Counted from the stretch's first letter, positions 35,259 through 46,508 are shown. The stretch is 64,000 nucleotides of DNA from Xylocopilactobacillus apicola (GCF_033095985.1 NZ_AP026802.1:1798001-1862000); one strand, 5' to 3'. The notes: a model not told the origin generated them from the sequence alone. Made by a program: numbers and translations.

Positions 35259-36671
35259 ATGACTAGAAATCAACTAAAAATGGTGACAATTGGTGGAGGA
35301 TCCAGTTATACACCTGAATTAATCGAAGGATACATTAAAAGGCAAGATCAACTGCCAATCAAAGAAATTTGGCTGGTTGATATTCCTGCAGGCGAAAAGA
35401 AGTTAAACATCGTGGGCGAAATGGCCAGAAGAATGGTGAAGAAATCTGGTCTCGATTGGAAAATCATCACCACACTAGATCGCCGCGCAGCTTTAAAAGA
35501 CGCCGATTTCGTCTCCACTCAATTTCGAGTTGGCTTAATGGCAGCACGGGTTAAAGACGAAAGAATTCCCGGCAGCTATGGATTTTTGGGCCAGGAAACT
35601 AATGGTGCGGGTGGAATTTTTAAAGCTTTTCGGACCGTGCCAGTTATTTTAGACATCGTTAAGGACATGAAGGAATTATGCCCAGATGCATGGTTAATTA
35701 ATTTCACCAACCCAAGTGGAATGATCACTGAAGCCATTCAACATTATGGCAAATGGCCGCGGGTCATTGGACTTTGTAATGTACCAGTAATGGCAATGAT
35801 GACTGAGCCGCAGACAATTGGGCGTGAATTGAAAGATTTGACCTATAAATTTGCGGGCATCGATCACTTCCACTGGCATCGAGTATGGGATAAAACCGGC
35901 AAAGAAGTAACGATGGAAATCATCGATAAAATGTATGAAGGCAAGGACGCTGGTCTGCCAAAGAATATTTTCGAAATTAACTTCTTTAAAGAGCAGCTTG
36001 AACAAATGAAGATGATTCCTTGTGGTTATCATCGTTATTACTACCGGCAAGAGGAAATGCTTAATCATAGTTTAGAAGAATTTGATAATGGTGCTACTCG
36101 AGCACAAGAAGTTATCAAAATTGAGCATGAACTATTCAAGTTGTATCAAGATCCCAATCTCAATTACAAGCCAAAACAACTAGCTGAACGTGGTGGAGCT
36201 CACTATTCTGATGCTGCTTGCGAATCGATCGCTTCGATCTACGCTGATAAGCGTACGCATATGGTTGTATCGACTTTAAATAACGGTGCAATCCCAGATC
36301 TACCAAGTGATCATACCGTTGAAGTCTCAGCTCAAATTGGTGCTGCGGGCGCAATTCCGCTAACATTTGGCCCTTTCCAGCCTGCTGAACGCGGTTGGAT
36401 TCAATTGATGAAAAACATGGAGTTGGTGATTGACAAAGCAGCAGTGACTGGCGACTATGGCTTAGCACTCCAAGCTTTCATTATGAATCCCCTGATTCCT
36501 AGCGGTCAAAAAGCCAAAGATCTGCTTGACGAAATGTTAGTCGCTAACAAGGAATTCCTGCCCCAATTTGCTGACAAAATTGATGAGCTTATTGCTCAGG
36601 GAGTTCAAGTTCACGATGAAGTGGCTCGCAATATTGATGAAACTTTAGCTCAGCAAAATCTTGAACTTTAA
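35259..36671 (+). CDS. Glycoside hydrolase family 4, 6-phospho-beta-glucosidase
   Basis: 470 residues. NAD-binding N-terminus GGGSSYTPELIEGYIKR; family motif NFTNPSGMITEA; metal ligands expected in GLCNVP (Cys) and DHFHWHR (His). GH4 enzymes use NAD+ and Mn2+ to cleave phospho-glycosides made by the PTS. CGGAGG precedes the ATG. Context with a LacI regulator and a cellobiose-type EIIC supports 6-phospho-beta-glucosidase over alpha-specificity. Confidence 0.9.
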   Translation: MTRNQLKMVTIGGGSSYTPELIEGYIKRQDQLPIKEIWLVDIPAGEKKLNIVGEMARRMVKKSGLDWKIITTLDRRAALKDADFVSTQFRVGLMAARVKDERIPGSYGFLGQETNGAGGIFKAFRTVPVILDIVKDMKELCPDAWLINFTNPSGMITEAIQHYGKWPRVIGLCNVPVMAMMTEPQTIGRELKDLTYKFAGIDHFHWHRVWDKTGKEVTMEIIDKMYEGKDAGLPKNIFEINFFKEQLEQMKMIPCGYHRYYYRQEEMLNHSLEEFDNGATRAQEVIKIEHELFKLYQDPNLNYKPKQLAERGGAHYSDAACESIASIYADKRTHMVVSTLNNGAIPDLPSDHTVEVSAQIGAAGAIPLTFGPFQPAERGWIQLMKNMELVIDKAAVTGDYGLALQAFIMNPLIPSGQKAKDLLDEMLVANKEFLPQFADKIDELIAQGVQVHDEVARNIDETLAQQNLEL

Positions 36672-36677
36672 AAAAAT

Positions 36678-36712
36678 AACAGTTAAATCGAATTTGATTT
36701 AGCTGTTTTTTT
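36678..36712. terminator. Bidirectional terminator between GH4 and coaBC
   Basis: A 12-bp stem (36678-36689 with 36696-36707) has A-rich left and T-rich right flanks; it overlaps the last codons of coaBC and serves both convergent genes. Confidence 0.88.
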
Positions 36713-37900
36713 GATTACTTTATCCACCAACAATTCGGCGATTTCACTTTTGGTTAGCAATTCAGTCGATTCAACAGTTTTATCTGAGCTAATAAAAGTA
36801 ACTTGATTAGTATCCACGTTAAAGCCGACTCCTGGCTGAGAGACATCGTTTGCCACGACCAAGTCCAAGCTTTTTTCGCATAATTTCTTAGTTGCATGAT
36901 TAATCAGGTCCGTCGTTTCGGCTGCAAAGCCAACGGTCACTTGATTTAAGCGTTTAATCTTGGCTACCGCCTGTAAGATATCAGGATTTTTCGTCAATTC
37001 TAAGGTCCAACGATCGTTAGTTGGATCTTTTTTGATCTTTTGTTTTGATTGTTTTACTGGTTTAAAATCGGCCACTGCAGCTGCCATCACCAAGATATCA
37101 CTTGTAGCGAAATTTTTGATTACCTGATCTTGTAATTCTGCTGCACTCTCAATTGAAATGAATTTAACATTATTTGGAGGCGTAAGCTTCGTAGGACCAC
37201 TGATTAAAGTGACTTCTGCCCCACGCGCCAAAAAAGCCCGCGCCACCGCATAACCCATTTTGCCCGAAGAATCGTTACCAATAAATCTAACGGGATCGAT
37301 TCTTTCCTGCGTCCCACCAGCAGTTACGACGACTTTCTTTCCAACAAGTTCCTTCGATAAATTTGAAAAAGCTATCAGCGAGTTGACAATTTCTGCAGGC
37401 TCTGCCATCCGCCCTTTGCCTTCGTACCCTTCTGCCAAAAATCCTGTATCAGGGTCAATAAAATGAACCTCGTCGTTTTGTAGAATGTGAACATTTCGCT
37501 GAACAGCTGGACTGAGCCACATCTGGTCGTTCATAGCAGGTGCAATAAATTTCGGCGCATTAGTTGCAAGCAGTGTTAAACAAGCCATGTCGTCGGCAAG
37601 TCCTTGCGCCATTTTGCCAATAAAATCTGCACTTGCTGGAGCAATAATCGCCAAATCGCTCCAACGCGCTAACTCGACGTGATCAACTACCGCTGGATTA
37701 ACGCTTTCAAAAGAGTCAGTCAAAACACGATTCTTGGTAAGCGTCTGAAAGCTTAAAGGTGTCACAAATTTTTGCGCTGCTTCGGTCATAACAACTCGGA
37801 CGTTGGCCTGGGCCTTGACTAATAAGCGTGTCAAAGTTAAAGCTTTATAAGCGGCAATGCTGCCCGTCACGTAGAGGGTGATATTTTTATTTTTTAACAT
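36683..37900 (-). CDS. coaBC: Phosphopantothenoylcysteine decarboxylase / phosphopantothenate-cysteine ligase
   Basis: 405 residues, bifunctional Dfp. The flavin-dependent CoaC domain (about 1-180) has the active-site His in VDHVELARWSD and PAMNDQMW; the CoaB domain (about 190-395) has VTAGGTQERIDPVRFI and GFAAET. Two steps of coenzyme A synthesis in the cytoplasm. Its start overlaps the end of the DUF4931 gene by seven bases. Confidence 0.93.
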   Translation of the reverse strand: MLKNKNITLYVTGSIAAYKALTLTRLLVKAQANVRVVMTEAAQKFVTPLSFQTLTKNRVLTDSFESVNPAVVDHVELARWSDLAIIAPASADFIGKMAQGLADDMACLTLLATNAPKFIAPAMNDQMWLSPAVQRNVHILQNDEVHFIDPDTGFLAEGYEGKGRMAEPAEIVNSLIAFSNLSKELVGKKVVVTAGGTQERIDPVRFIGNDSSGKMGYAVARAFLARGAEVTLISGPTKLTPPNNVKFISIESAAELQDQVIKNFATSDILVMAAAVADFKPVKQSKQKIKKDPTNDRWTLELTKNPDILQAVAKIKRLNQVTVGFAAETTDLINHATKKLCEKSLDLVVANDVSQPGVGFNVDTNQVTFISSDKTVESTELLTKSEIAELLVDKVIKKTAKSNSI

Positions 37901-38640
37901 AACAGCTGTCCTAATTGATTTTTGATGTGTTCCATTGTCTTTTCATCATTAACTTGCGGTATTTTATAGCCAACAAAGTACGGAGAAGTCACATAGCGCG
38001 CCAAAATCTTGACCAATACTTGGCCTGGAAATTGATAGAAAAACAAATTATAAGAATCCATACGCCCTTCCAAATAATCGTTCATTAAATAACGGACCAC
38101 AATCTGCAAGGAATCAGCAAATGAGTCGAGCGCTTTAACCGAATCCAGCCAGAAGTTAATTTCCAAAAATCCACCGATCGGCTGAGTCGAGAGATTCACC
38201 TTTACTCCACCTTGCTCCCAAACCTTGATGCCTGTAAAGTTATCAATTGCCACATTATCTAAGACATCGATCTGATCAAGACCGACAATTTGCATATGCG
38301 GATGCGTTAAACTCCCTCCCGAGTGCGGCCCGAAATTCTTATAAAACAAAACACTGCGAAATTTTTCGCTGGCAATAACTTCCTGCCACTTTGAATAGGC
38401 AAATTTTATAATTGCCCGATTCTGGGTTTGAGTGTAATTAGAGAAGTCGCCATCGTGCTGATTAGTTTCAATGATCAAAGTCTGCCAAGCATCTTTTAAA
38501 GTACGATACTTATTAACCACCCAGATACAGTCCCCTTCTTGATCAAGAATATCTGTGAGATCGGACGGCTCACAAAAAGGACAGTTATTACTGCCGTGCG
38601 GCTTCTTTTGCGCAACCTCTGGCTGGAAAATTAAATTCAT
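37894..38640 (-). CDS. DUF4931 protein (HIT/GalT-like fold)
   Basis: 248 residues. An N-terminal CPFC pair, as in zinc-binding nucleotidyltransferases of the GalT type, and SLTHPHMQIVG, a HIT-like His-X-His motif. DUF4931 proteins often sit next to coaBC or sugar genes. Probably binds a nucleotide sugar or dinucleotide; the reaction is unknown. AGGAGG precedes the ATG. Confidence 0.78.
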   Translation of the reverse strand: MNLIFQPEVAQKKPHGSNNCPFCEPSDLTDILDQEGDCIWVVNKYRTLKDAWQTLIIETNQHDGDFSNYTQTQNRAIIKFAYSKWQEVIASEKFRSVLFYKNFGPHSGGSLTHPHMQIVGLDQIDVLDNVAIDNFTGIKVWEQGGVKVNLSTQPIGGFLEINFWLDSVKALDSFADSLQIVVRYLMNDYLEGRMDSYNLFFYQFPGQVLVKILARYVTSPYFVGYKIPQVNDEKTMEHIKNQLGQLLC

Positions 38641-38668
38641 TATATGCCTCCTTAAACCATTATGATAA

Positions 38669-38718
38669 TTGTTTTTTAAACTTCTTTCTGGTATGATCTG
38701 GGTTAGTGATTAATCACT
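38669..38718 (+). promoter_or_regulatory. Promoter and palindromic operator of the TetR operon
   Basis: TTGTTT (38669-38674), 17-base spacer, TATGAT (38692-38697) with an extended TGG. The perfect 14-base palindrome AGTGATTAATCACT (38705-38718) covers the expected transcription start, fitting self-repression by the TetR protein. Confidence 0.78.
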
Positions 38719-38732
38719 CCAAAAGGATACGT

Positions 38733-39380
38733 ATGGAAAATAAATTAGCTACAAATTTAAATTACTGGTACAACACAGATGAAATGCCCGCTAGTAAACA
38801 AAAAGTTCTAGCTTCAGCGATTAAGCTTTTTTCAACCAAGGGTTATGATAAGACCAGCACTAATGAAATTTCTCAAGATGCCGATGTAAGCCAAGCAATT
38901 ATTTTCAAATATTTTCACAGCAAGGCAGAGCTTTTAAATTCCATTCTTAGTCCAGTCATCAAGCAACTGATTCCAACTTATGCCGATCAATTTCTAAATA
39001 GTTTAAGGGAAACAAAACTCAGTGCTGATCACGTTGAAGAAGGAATTTATTATCTCATTAGTGAAAGATTTTATTTCATGTATAGAAATTCGGAAATAAT
39101 TATCATTTTAATTTCCCAAGCTTTGACCAACGAAGATGTTAAAGCGGCCGCCCTAAGCTCTTTAAGTAAGAAACAAGATAAACTGATGCGTCTAATGTGG
39201 CATAAATATAAAGATCTTACTGGCTCGAAAGATAAAGAGGCATTTCAGAACTTTGTTTCACTAATCGTCACTCAAGTAATGAGCTATTTTTTTCTAGTGA
39301 CCAAAATTGCACCGAATGACAGGTACGACTTCGAAAAAGATCTCCGGAGGTTTGCACGAAATGTCTACCTCACCCTCTAA
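38733..39380 (+). CDS. TetR family regulator
   Basis: 215 residues from ATG 38733 (AAAGGA upstream); a GTG start at 38706 would fall inside the operator. N-terminal HTH (ASAIKLFSTKGYDKTSTNEISQ, then SQAIIFKYFHSKAELL). First gene of a six-gene operon of lipid and glycan enzymes. A fatty-acid or membrane-related signal is plausible but unproven. Confidence 0.85.
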   Translation: MENKLATNLNYWYNTDEMPASKQKVLASAIKLFSTKGYDKTSTNEISQDADVSQAIIFKYFHSKAELLNSILSPVIKQLIPTYADQFLNSLRETKLSADHVEEGIYYLISERFYFMYRNSEIIIILISQALTNEDVKAAALSSLSKKQDKLMRLMWHKYKDLTGSKDKEAFQNFVSLIVTQVMSYFFLVTKIAPNDRYDFEKDLRRFARNVYLTL

Positions 39381-40146
39381 GTTAACTACATTTTATCATT
39401 CTTTTAAAGAAGATGTGGTAACCTTGAAGCACCAAAACTATCAATTGCCAGATGATTATAATTACTCCACTGATCGCTTGACTTACAGTCTACTAGCTCC
39501 TGCTGTTAGTCTAGTCGCCAAAATTATTGCATGGTTTTATGCGATAATATTTCTTCATTTAAAGGTCGAAAACAAAGATCTTCTAAAGAATATCAATCAG
39601 GGATATTTTGTGTACGGCAATCATACCCTTCCGATGGGTGACAGTTTTACCATTTTTTTATTGGTCCCTCTTACGAAAGTGGCTGCAATTGTGGCGCCGG
39701 AAAATCTCGCGATTCCGGTGATTGGTCCGCTCCTTCCATATGGCGGAGTTGTGCCAATTCCGAGCAATCGCCATCGCCTGCTTGATTTTAATCGTGCGGT
39801 CCTGGACAAAATTAAAAAGAAAAAAGCGATGTTTATCTATCCCGAAGCCCACGTCTGGCCCTATTACACCAAAATTCGGCCACTTGAGTTGGGATCATTT
39901 CATTACCCGATCGAAACAGGAGCGCCGGTTTATTGTAAAACCACGACTTTTCAAAATCGGCGCTGGAGCAAAAAACCTAAAGTGACCGTTTATCTCGACG
40001 GTCCAATTACCTGGAATCAAGACCAATCCAAAATTGCCCAAGAAAAAGAGCTGCGCGATAAGGTTCAAGCATGCCTTGAAAAAAGGAGCTGTCTAAGCAC
40101 TTATGAATACGTCCACTACCAATTTAAAGGAGACATCAATCAATGA
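39361..40146 (+). CDS. PlsC-like 1-acyl-sn-glycerol-3-phosphate acyltransferase, first
   Basis: 261 residues from ATG 39361, which has GGAGG ten bases upstream and overlaps the TetR gene by 20 bases. Acyltransferase motif I is GNHTLPMGDS (the usual NHxxxxD), with YPEAHVWP as motif III. One or two membrane helices near residues 45-75. Probably acylates a lipid or glycolipid precursor at the membrane. Confidence 0.8.
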   Translation: MSTSPSKLTTFYHSFKEDVVTLKHQNYQLPDDYNYSTDRLTYSLLAPAVSLVAKIIAWFYAIIFLHLKVENKDLLKNINQGYFVYGNHTLPMGDSFTIFLLVPLTKVAAIVAPENLAIPVIGPLLPYGGVVPIPSNRHRLLDFNRAVLDKIKKKKAMFIYPEAHVWPYYTKIRPLELGSFHYPIETGAPVYCKTTTFQNRRWSKKPKVTVYLDGPITWNQDQSKIAQEKELRDKVQACLEKRSCLSTYEYVHYQFKGDINQ

Positions 40147-40967
40147 ATATCCTATACTGTGGTGATCAAAAGATCCGAGATGGTCTGATTACTTCAATTT
40201 TATCGCTCCTTAAATACAATCCAGAGGCTTTGAATATTTTCGTATTAACCGCTCAAATCCATCAACGCAAAAAAGTTTATCATCCCATTGATGATGCAAC
40301 AATTATCTTGCTAGATCAGGTCGTTAAAAAGCGAAATCCTGAAAGTTCGGTAACCAAAATCGACATCACGTACCTATTTAATCAAGAAAAGCCTGTCATG
40401 AATATGAATACTTTCTTTACTCCGAACTGTATGCTTAGACTTTATGCCGACGAGTTACCAGAGATTCCAAGCAAAATTCTTTATCTCGACACTGATGTTT
40501 TATGTCATCGAAATTTTGAGGATTACTACTATCAAGATCTCCATCATCATGAAATAGTCGGGACACTCGATCAATATGGTAAATGGTGGTTTCACCATGA
40601 AGCTAGGCCATTTGATTACCTCAACTCCGGAGTTTTGCTTTTAAACATGGATTTAATCCGTAAAAACGGACTTTTCGCTAAATGTCGCAGAGTTTGCCGT
40701 ACTCGGTGGATGTTAATGCCAGATCAATCGGCAATTAATCGGCTCTGTCACACTAAAAGAATTGTCGGAGACGAATATAATGAGCAGCACGAACTGCACT
40801 ACGACACGGTCTTCCGCCATTTTTCTAACACCTTCCACTTCCGACCTTTTCGCGTTCAAAAGGTCAAGCCATGGCAAATCGAGCGCATGCATGATGTTTT
40901 GCACGAACATGCTTTTGACGATGTTCTAGAAGAATACTTAAAATTAAAGGAAAAAATAGATGACTAA
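40143..40967 (+). CDS. Glycosyltransferase family 8, first
   Basis: 274 residues. GT-A fold with the metal-binding YLDTDVLCHRN (DxD), preceded by the GT8 acceptor-side pattern TFFTPNCMLRLYADELP. Start overlaps the acyltransferase stop by four bases. Donor is likely UDP-glucose or UDP-galactose; acceptor unknown. Confidence 0.85.
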   Translation: MNILYCGDQKIRDGLITSILSLLKYNPEALNIFVLTAQIHQRKKVYHPIDDATIILLDQVVKKRNPESSVTKIDITYLFNQEKPVMNMNTFFTPNCMLRLYADELPEIPSKILYLDTDVLCHRNFEDYYYQDLHHHEIVGTLDQYGKWWFHHEARPFDYLNSGVLLLNMDLIRKNGLFAKCRRVCRTRWMLMPDQSAINRLCHTKRIVGDEYNEQHELHYDTVFRHFSNTFHFRPFRVQKVKPWQIERMHDVLHEHAFDDVLEEYLKLKEKIDD

Positions 40968-41913
40968 AATTATTCCCATTTTTTATGGCATTAATGATAC
41001 TTATGCACCATACTTAGCAGCTTCTTTGAACTCTCTAGGAAAAGTTGCTAATCCCGCTAATATTTACGAAATAACTATTATTTATCAAGAATTGGCAGCC
41101 GATAATATAACCAAATTGCAGCAATTTGCTCAAGATAATATCCGTGTTAATTTCAAGCAGTTGGAAAATGATTTGCAGCAAGATCTTAACAATGACCAAA
41201 ATCCATTACGAGCAGATTTCGTTACTTTTACGATTTATTATCGTTTGTTTATTGCTGATCTTTTTCCCCAATACGATAAAGCAATTTATTTAGACGGCGA
41301 CACCGTTATTAATACCGATCCAGCTAAATTATATGACCAAGATCTTCTTGACAATTTAATCGGAGCAGTTCCGGATGCTTTTATCACCCACGATCCACGC
41401 GGACGCAAATACGCACGCGATGCTCTTGCAGTGGATGAGAACTTCTATATTAATTCAGGAGTTTTACTCATGAATTTAAAAGCTCTTCGCGCGCAACATT
41501 TTAGCGAAAAATTTATGGATCTTCTAAACAAATATCATTTTAAATTAATTGCTCCTGATCAAGATTACTTAAATGCTCTTTGTTTTGGCAAAACACTCTA
41601 TCTCGATCCGCGCTGGGATGTGCAAACCGAACATGTTATTTCCATGAATTTTAAACCTCATATCGTTCATTACAATTTATTTGGCAAACCATGGAATTAT
41701 GACAAGGTACCTTTTGAAGATCTCTTCTGGGAATCATCACGTGAAACTCCCTATTATGATGAGGTTGCAAAAATTAAAGCTGAATATTCTGCTGAACAAA
41801 AACAACACGACCAAGAACGTCAGGATTTATTAATTAAACGCGTTGAAGAAACGCCTGATTATCCAGTGACGTTCAAAAAAGTGCTGCAACAAGGAGTTCA
41901 AATTCACGTATGA
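40960..41913 (+). CDS. Glycosyltransferase family 8, second
   Basis: 317 residues. Motifs YLDGDTVINTD (DxD), INSGVLLMNLKALR and DQDYLNALC, the classical GT8 set, with a C-terminal basic/amphipathic region. Overlaps its neighbours by a few bases. Together with the first GT8 enzyme it could build a two-sugar headgroup. Confidence 0.88.
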   Translation: MTKIIPIFYGINDTYAPYLAASLNSLGKVANPANIYEITIIYQELAADNITKLQQFAQDNIRVNFKQLENDLQQDLNNDQNPLRADFVTFTIYYRLFIADLFPQYDKAIYLDGDTVINTDPAKLYDQDLLDNLIGAVPDAFITHDPRGRKYARDALAVDENFYINSGVLLMNLKALRAQHFSEKFMDLLNKYHFKLIAPDQDYLNALCFGKTLYLDPRWDVQTEHVISMNFKPHIVHYNLFGKPWNYDKVPFEDLFWESSRETPYYDEVAKIKAEYSAEQKQHDQERQDLLIKRVEETPDYPVTFKKVLQQGVQIHV

Positions 41914-42764
41914 TTATTGGAGGCGATAAAAGTCAAGTAATTGATAACATCAAGCAAAATGCAGATCATCAACTTTTTAACGACAAGGTTGAAGTTGCTG
42001 ATCCAACTCTTAGTGTTGAGGAAGAAGATCAGTTGATTCATAGTTTTCTTGCCCACCGTTCAACGCTTTCTTATCACGTTAAAAACTGGCTCGCTCGCTT
42101 TTCGATGCGAGCTTTAACCGACATTGTTAACTCTAACACGATCATTGAACCTGCCAGTAAAATTTCTGAGTTGCCGCAAGGCGGGATTATCACCTGTAAT
42201 CATTTTAATCCCCTTGATAACACCGCCATCAGGAAATTAGTTGCAAAAAAACACCGTCGACTTTTTGTTGTCAGCCAACCAACTAATTTGAAAATGACTG
42301 GTTTGCTTGGTTTTTTTATGAATTATGACGATATTATTCCTCTTAGTAAAAGTTTTCGTTATTTAAAGGCCACTTTTCCCCGACTTTTACAGGAAACTTT
42401 TCAAAAAGGAAACTACGTTCTCATCTATCCTGAGCAGGAGATGTGGTTTAATTACCGTCTCCCTCGTCCGCCTAAGCGTGGTGCTTATTATTTCGCTGCG
42501 AAACTAAATGTCCCAATTATTTCCTGCTTTGTTGAAATTCAAGATCTAGCTCAAGACGATAATCAACAATTCAAAAAAGTCCGCTACGTTGTCCACGTTT
42601 TGCCAACGATTTACCCTGACCCCGACCAAAATATTGAACACAATACCAACATGATGATGGCAAAAGATTACGCCCAAAAATCCGCAGCTTATGAAAAATC
42701 CTACCACCAGAAATTAGACTATGAATTTAGTCCAAGTGATATTGCAGGCTGGCAGGGCAACTAA
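41910..42764 (+). CDS. PlsC-like acyltransferase, second
   Basis: 284 residues. CNHFNPLDN is acyltransferase motif I (His and Asp), YPEQEMWF motif III. Distantly related to the acyltransferase at 39361. ATGA overlap with the second GT8 gene. Having two acyltransferases and two glycosyltransferases in one operon suggests synthesis of an acylated glycolipid or glycan. Confidence 0.8.
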   Translation: MIIGGDKSQVIDNIKQNADHQLFNDKVEVADPTLSVEEEDQLIHSFLAHRSTLSYHVKNWLARFSMRALTDIVNSNTIIEPASKISELPQGGIITCNHFNPLDNTAIRKLVAKKHRRLFVVSQPTNLKMTGLLGFFMNYDDIIPLSKSFRYLKATFPRLLQETFQKGNYVLIYPEQEMWFNYRLPRPPKRGAYYFAAKLNVPIISCFVEIQDLAQDDNQQFKKVRYVVHVLPTIYPDPDQNIEHNTNMMMAKDYAQKSAAYEKSYHQKLDYEFSPSDIAGWQGN

Positions 42765-43328
42765 ATGTGCGGTCGTTATCAATTTGAGCTAAATCAAAAT
42801 CCAGAAATTAAACGAATTTATGATTTAGCTGCTACACAAGGGGAAAAGCCAGCGATTGGTGAGGTGACTCCCGGTTCAAATCCCGCAACTATTATCATAA
42901 AAGATCAAAAAATCTGCGTAGTTGCAATGAAATGGGGATTTCCTGGCTTTAAGCCAACCCAATTAGTAATTAATGCGCGCAGGGAATCAGTAGAATCTAA
43001 AGTATTATTCAAAAATCCCTTTTTAAAATCACGCTGTGTTTTTCCAGCAACTGGTTTTTATGAATGGGATCAACTGCATCAGAAATACCTTTTCGATTAC
43101 GGCAATGAACAAAATCTTTATCTCGCAGGATTTTATGCTTATTTTAATAACGTTGCCTGCAGCGTTATTCTCACCACTGAACCAAATGTCAGCGTCAAAG
43201 CTGTTCATGAACGGATGCCGGTGATTTTAACAAAAAGTCAGATTAAACCTTGGTTAACTGATCTGAATTTTGCCCGCAGATTAATAACTGCGCAGATGCC
43301 AAGTTTAAGAGTTGAAAAAAAGAGCTGA
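42765..43328 (+). CDS. SOS response-associated peptidase (SRAP, YedK/HMCES-like)
   Basis: 187 residues, starting directly after the preceding stop. The catalytic Cys 2 is in MCGRYQF, and NARRESV, GFYEW (Glu) and HERMPVIL (His) are the conserved active-site elements. Forms a covalent bond with abasic sites in single-stranded DNA and protects them. The family is slightly short here but all key residues are present. Its place in a lipid/glycan operon seems incidental. Confidence 0.9.
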   Translation: MCGRYQFELNQNPEIKRIYDLAATQGEKPAIGEVTPGSNPATIIIKDQKICVVAMKWGFPGFKPTQLVINARRESVESKVLFKNPFLKSRCVFPATGFYEWDQLHQKYLFDYGNEQNLYLAGFYAYFNNVACSVILTTEPNVSVKAVHERMPVILTKSQIKPWLTDLNFARRLITAQMPSLRVEKKS

Positions 43329-43351
43329 AATTAATCAATCAGTTCTTTTTT
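43315..43351. terminator. Bidirectional terminator between SRAP and manA
   Basis: GAGCTGA (43322-43328) pairs with TCAGTTC (43339-43345), flanked by A-rich and T-rich runs. It overlaps the SRAP stop codon. Confidence 0.82.
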
Positions 43352-43355
43352 GCAT

Positions 43356-44324
43356 TTACTTATTATTTGGCTCTGAGGCAATAATCTGCAAATCGCCCGC
43401 CAGCTCCCAAGTTGAAACCTGAGCTGGAATAATGAAATGCACACCTTTTTGAATTGGATAATCTTTGCCATCAACGCTCAAGCTGCCCTTGCCCTCAATA
43501 ACTGATGCCAAAGTGTACGGAGCTCGCTGGTGCGTTAATTTTTGACGGTCTTTGATGCGCCACTGCCAAACACTAAAAAACGGTGATATCGGCGCTTCGA
43601 TATAAGTCGTGAAAGTCGATGCTCCGCGCTGTTGCTCTTTAACATTAAGTTTGGGATCAACATTGGGGACCGTCGTGACATCGATTGATTGTTGCAAATG
43701 TAATTCCCGCTTCTCTCCCGTTTTCTCATCCACGCGATCATAATCATACAGTCGATACGTTGTGTCACTTGACTGCTGGGTCTCAAGCACCATAATGCCC
43801 TTGTTTAAAGCGTGAATAGTGCCGCTCGGAACGTAAATGAAATCTCCTGTCTTGACTGGATATTTACGCAAAAGCTGATCCCACTCACCTTTATTGATCA
43901 TTTCAGCAAGTTCCTGCCGATTTTTAGCATGATGCCCATAAATTAGATAAGAGTCTGGGTCAGCTTGAATTACGTACCAGCACTCCGTCTTTCCCAGTTC
44001 ATGCTCATGAACTTCGGCATATTCGTCATCCGGGTGAACCTGCACCGACAAACTTGCATCAGCATCCAAAATTTTGGTTAATAACGGAAAAACTTTCTCC
44101 TTCGGATTACCAAAATATTCCGGGTGTAATTTAAAAGCTTCATTTAATTCTTCGCCTGCAAGTGGTCCGTTTTGAATTTTACTCGGACCATGGGGATGAG
44201 CTGAAATCGCCCACGCTTCTCCAATCTTTCCGGCTGGAATTTGATAATTAAAAACCGTCTCTAACTTGCGCCCGCCCCAAATTTTCGGCTGAAAGCTGGG
44301 GCTCAAAAACAATGGTTCTATCAT
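43356..44324 (-). CDS. manA: Mannose-6-phosphate isomerase, class I
   Basis: 322 residues, short Firmicute type. Zinc ligands in SLSVQVHPDDEYA and GKTECWYV, later GTIHALNKG. Interconverts mannose-6-phosphate and fructose-6-phosphate. Monocistronic, start ATG after GAGGAGGAT. Confidence 0.92.
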   Translation of the reverse strand: MIEPLFLSPSFQPKIWGGRKLETVFNYQIPAGKIGEAWAISAHPHGPSKIQNGPLAGEELNEAFKLHPEYFGNPKEKVFPLLTKILDADASLSVQVHPDDEYAEVHEHELGKTECWYVIQADPDSYLIYGHHAKNRQELAEMINKGEWDQLLRKYPVKTGDFIYVPSGTIHALNKGIMVLETQQSSDTTYRLYDYDRVDEKTGEKRELHLQQSIDVTTVPNVDPKLNVKEQQRGASTFTTYIEAPISPFFSVWQWRIKDRQKLTHQRAPYTLASVIEGKGSLSVDGKDYPIQKGVHFIIPAQVSTWELAGDLQIIASEPNNK

Positions 44325-44426
44325 CGTTTGATTTATCCTCCTCTTTTTTCATCATTGTAGCACACAACTTCGAGTCTTTTTGTGTTACCTTATTAGAAGA
44401 AATAAAAAAAGAGGAGAAATTTTAAA

Positions 44427-45008
44427 ATGCACCAAACGATTTATCTCATGCGCCACGCTCAAACATTGTTTAACTCACAAGACCGCATTCAAGGCTGGTC
44501 TGACTCACCGCTAACGGAAAAGGGAATTGCTCAAGCAAAAATCGCCGAACACTACTTCACTGATCGCAAAATCAGAATTGATCGTGCTTACGCGTCAACC
44601 TCCGAGCGAGCATCAGATACCCTGGAACTGGTAACTGACTTGCCGTATCAACGCCTAAAAGGTTTAAGAGAATGGAATTATGGTACTTTTGAAGCTCAGC
44701 CCGTCAACATGTATCCTTACAATCATGACACTGATTTCTTCCCACTTTTCGGCGGAGAAAGTGATCAAGACGTCCAAAAAAGAATTACCGCAACAATGAT
44801 GGAAATTGTCACCACTGATAACTCGCCCAACAAACTTGTTGTGTCTCATGGAGGAACAATACGCAGTTTTGTCCGTGCATGGCAGCAACATGAAGCTAGC
44901 CATGAGTACTTACATTATGAAAATTGCTGTATTTTGAAGTTCTTCTATGAAGATGGAATTTTTTCATTTCAAGAAATGTTTAACTCCGATTTCAGCTCGC
45001 TGGACTAA
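44427..45008 (+). CDS. Histidine phosphatase family protein (phosphoglycerate mutase-like)
   Basis: 193 residues. Catalytic LMRHAQTLFN with phospho-His, SERASDTLEL, and second histidine in VVSHGGTIRSF. GAGGAG precedes the ATG. Small cytoplasmic phosphatase; substrate not determined (GpmB/CobC-like). Confidence 0.87.
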   Translation: MHQTIYLMRHAQTLFNSQDRIQGWSDSPLTEKGIAQAKIAEHYFTDRKIRIDRAYASTSERASDTLELVTDLPYQRLKGLREWNYGTFEAQPVNMYPYNHDTDFFPLFGGESDQDVQKRITATMMEIVTTDNSPNKLVVSHGGTIRSFVRAWQQHEASHEYLHYENCCILKFFYEDGIFSFQEMFNSDFSSLD

Positions 45009-45039
45009 AAAATGGAACCCGCAAAGAGTTCCATTTTTT
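45007..45039. terminator. Bidirectional terminator
   Basis: AAAAAATGGAAC (45007-45018) and GTTCCATTTTTT (45028-45039) pair perfectly; convergent genes on each side share it. Confidence 0.92.
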
Positions 45040-45041
45040 AT

Positions 45042-46508
<1,467 letters not shown>

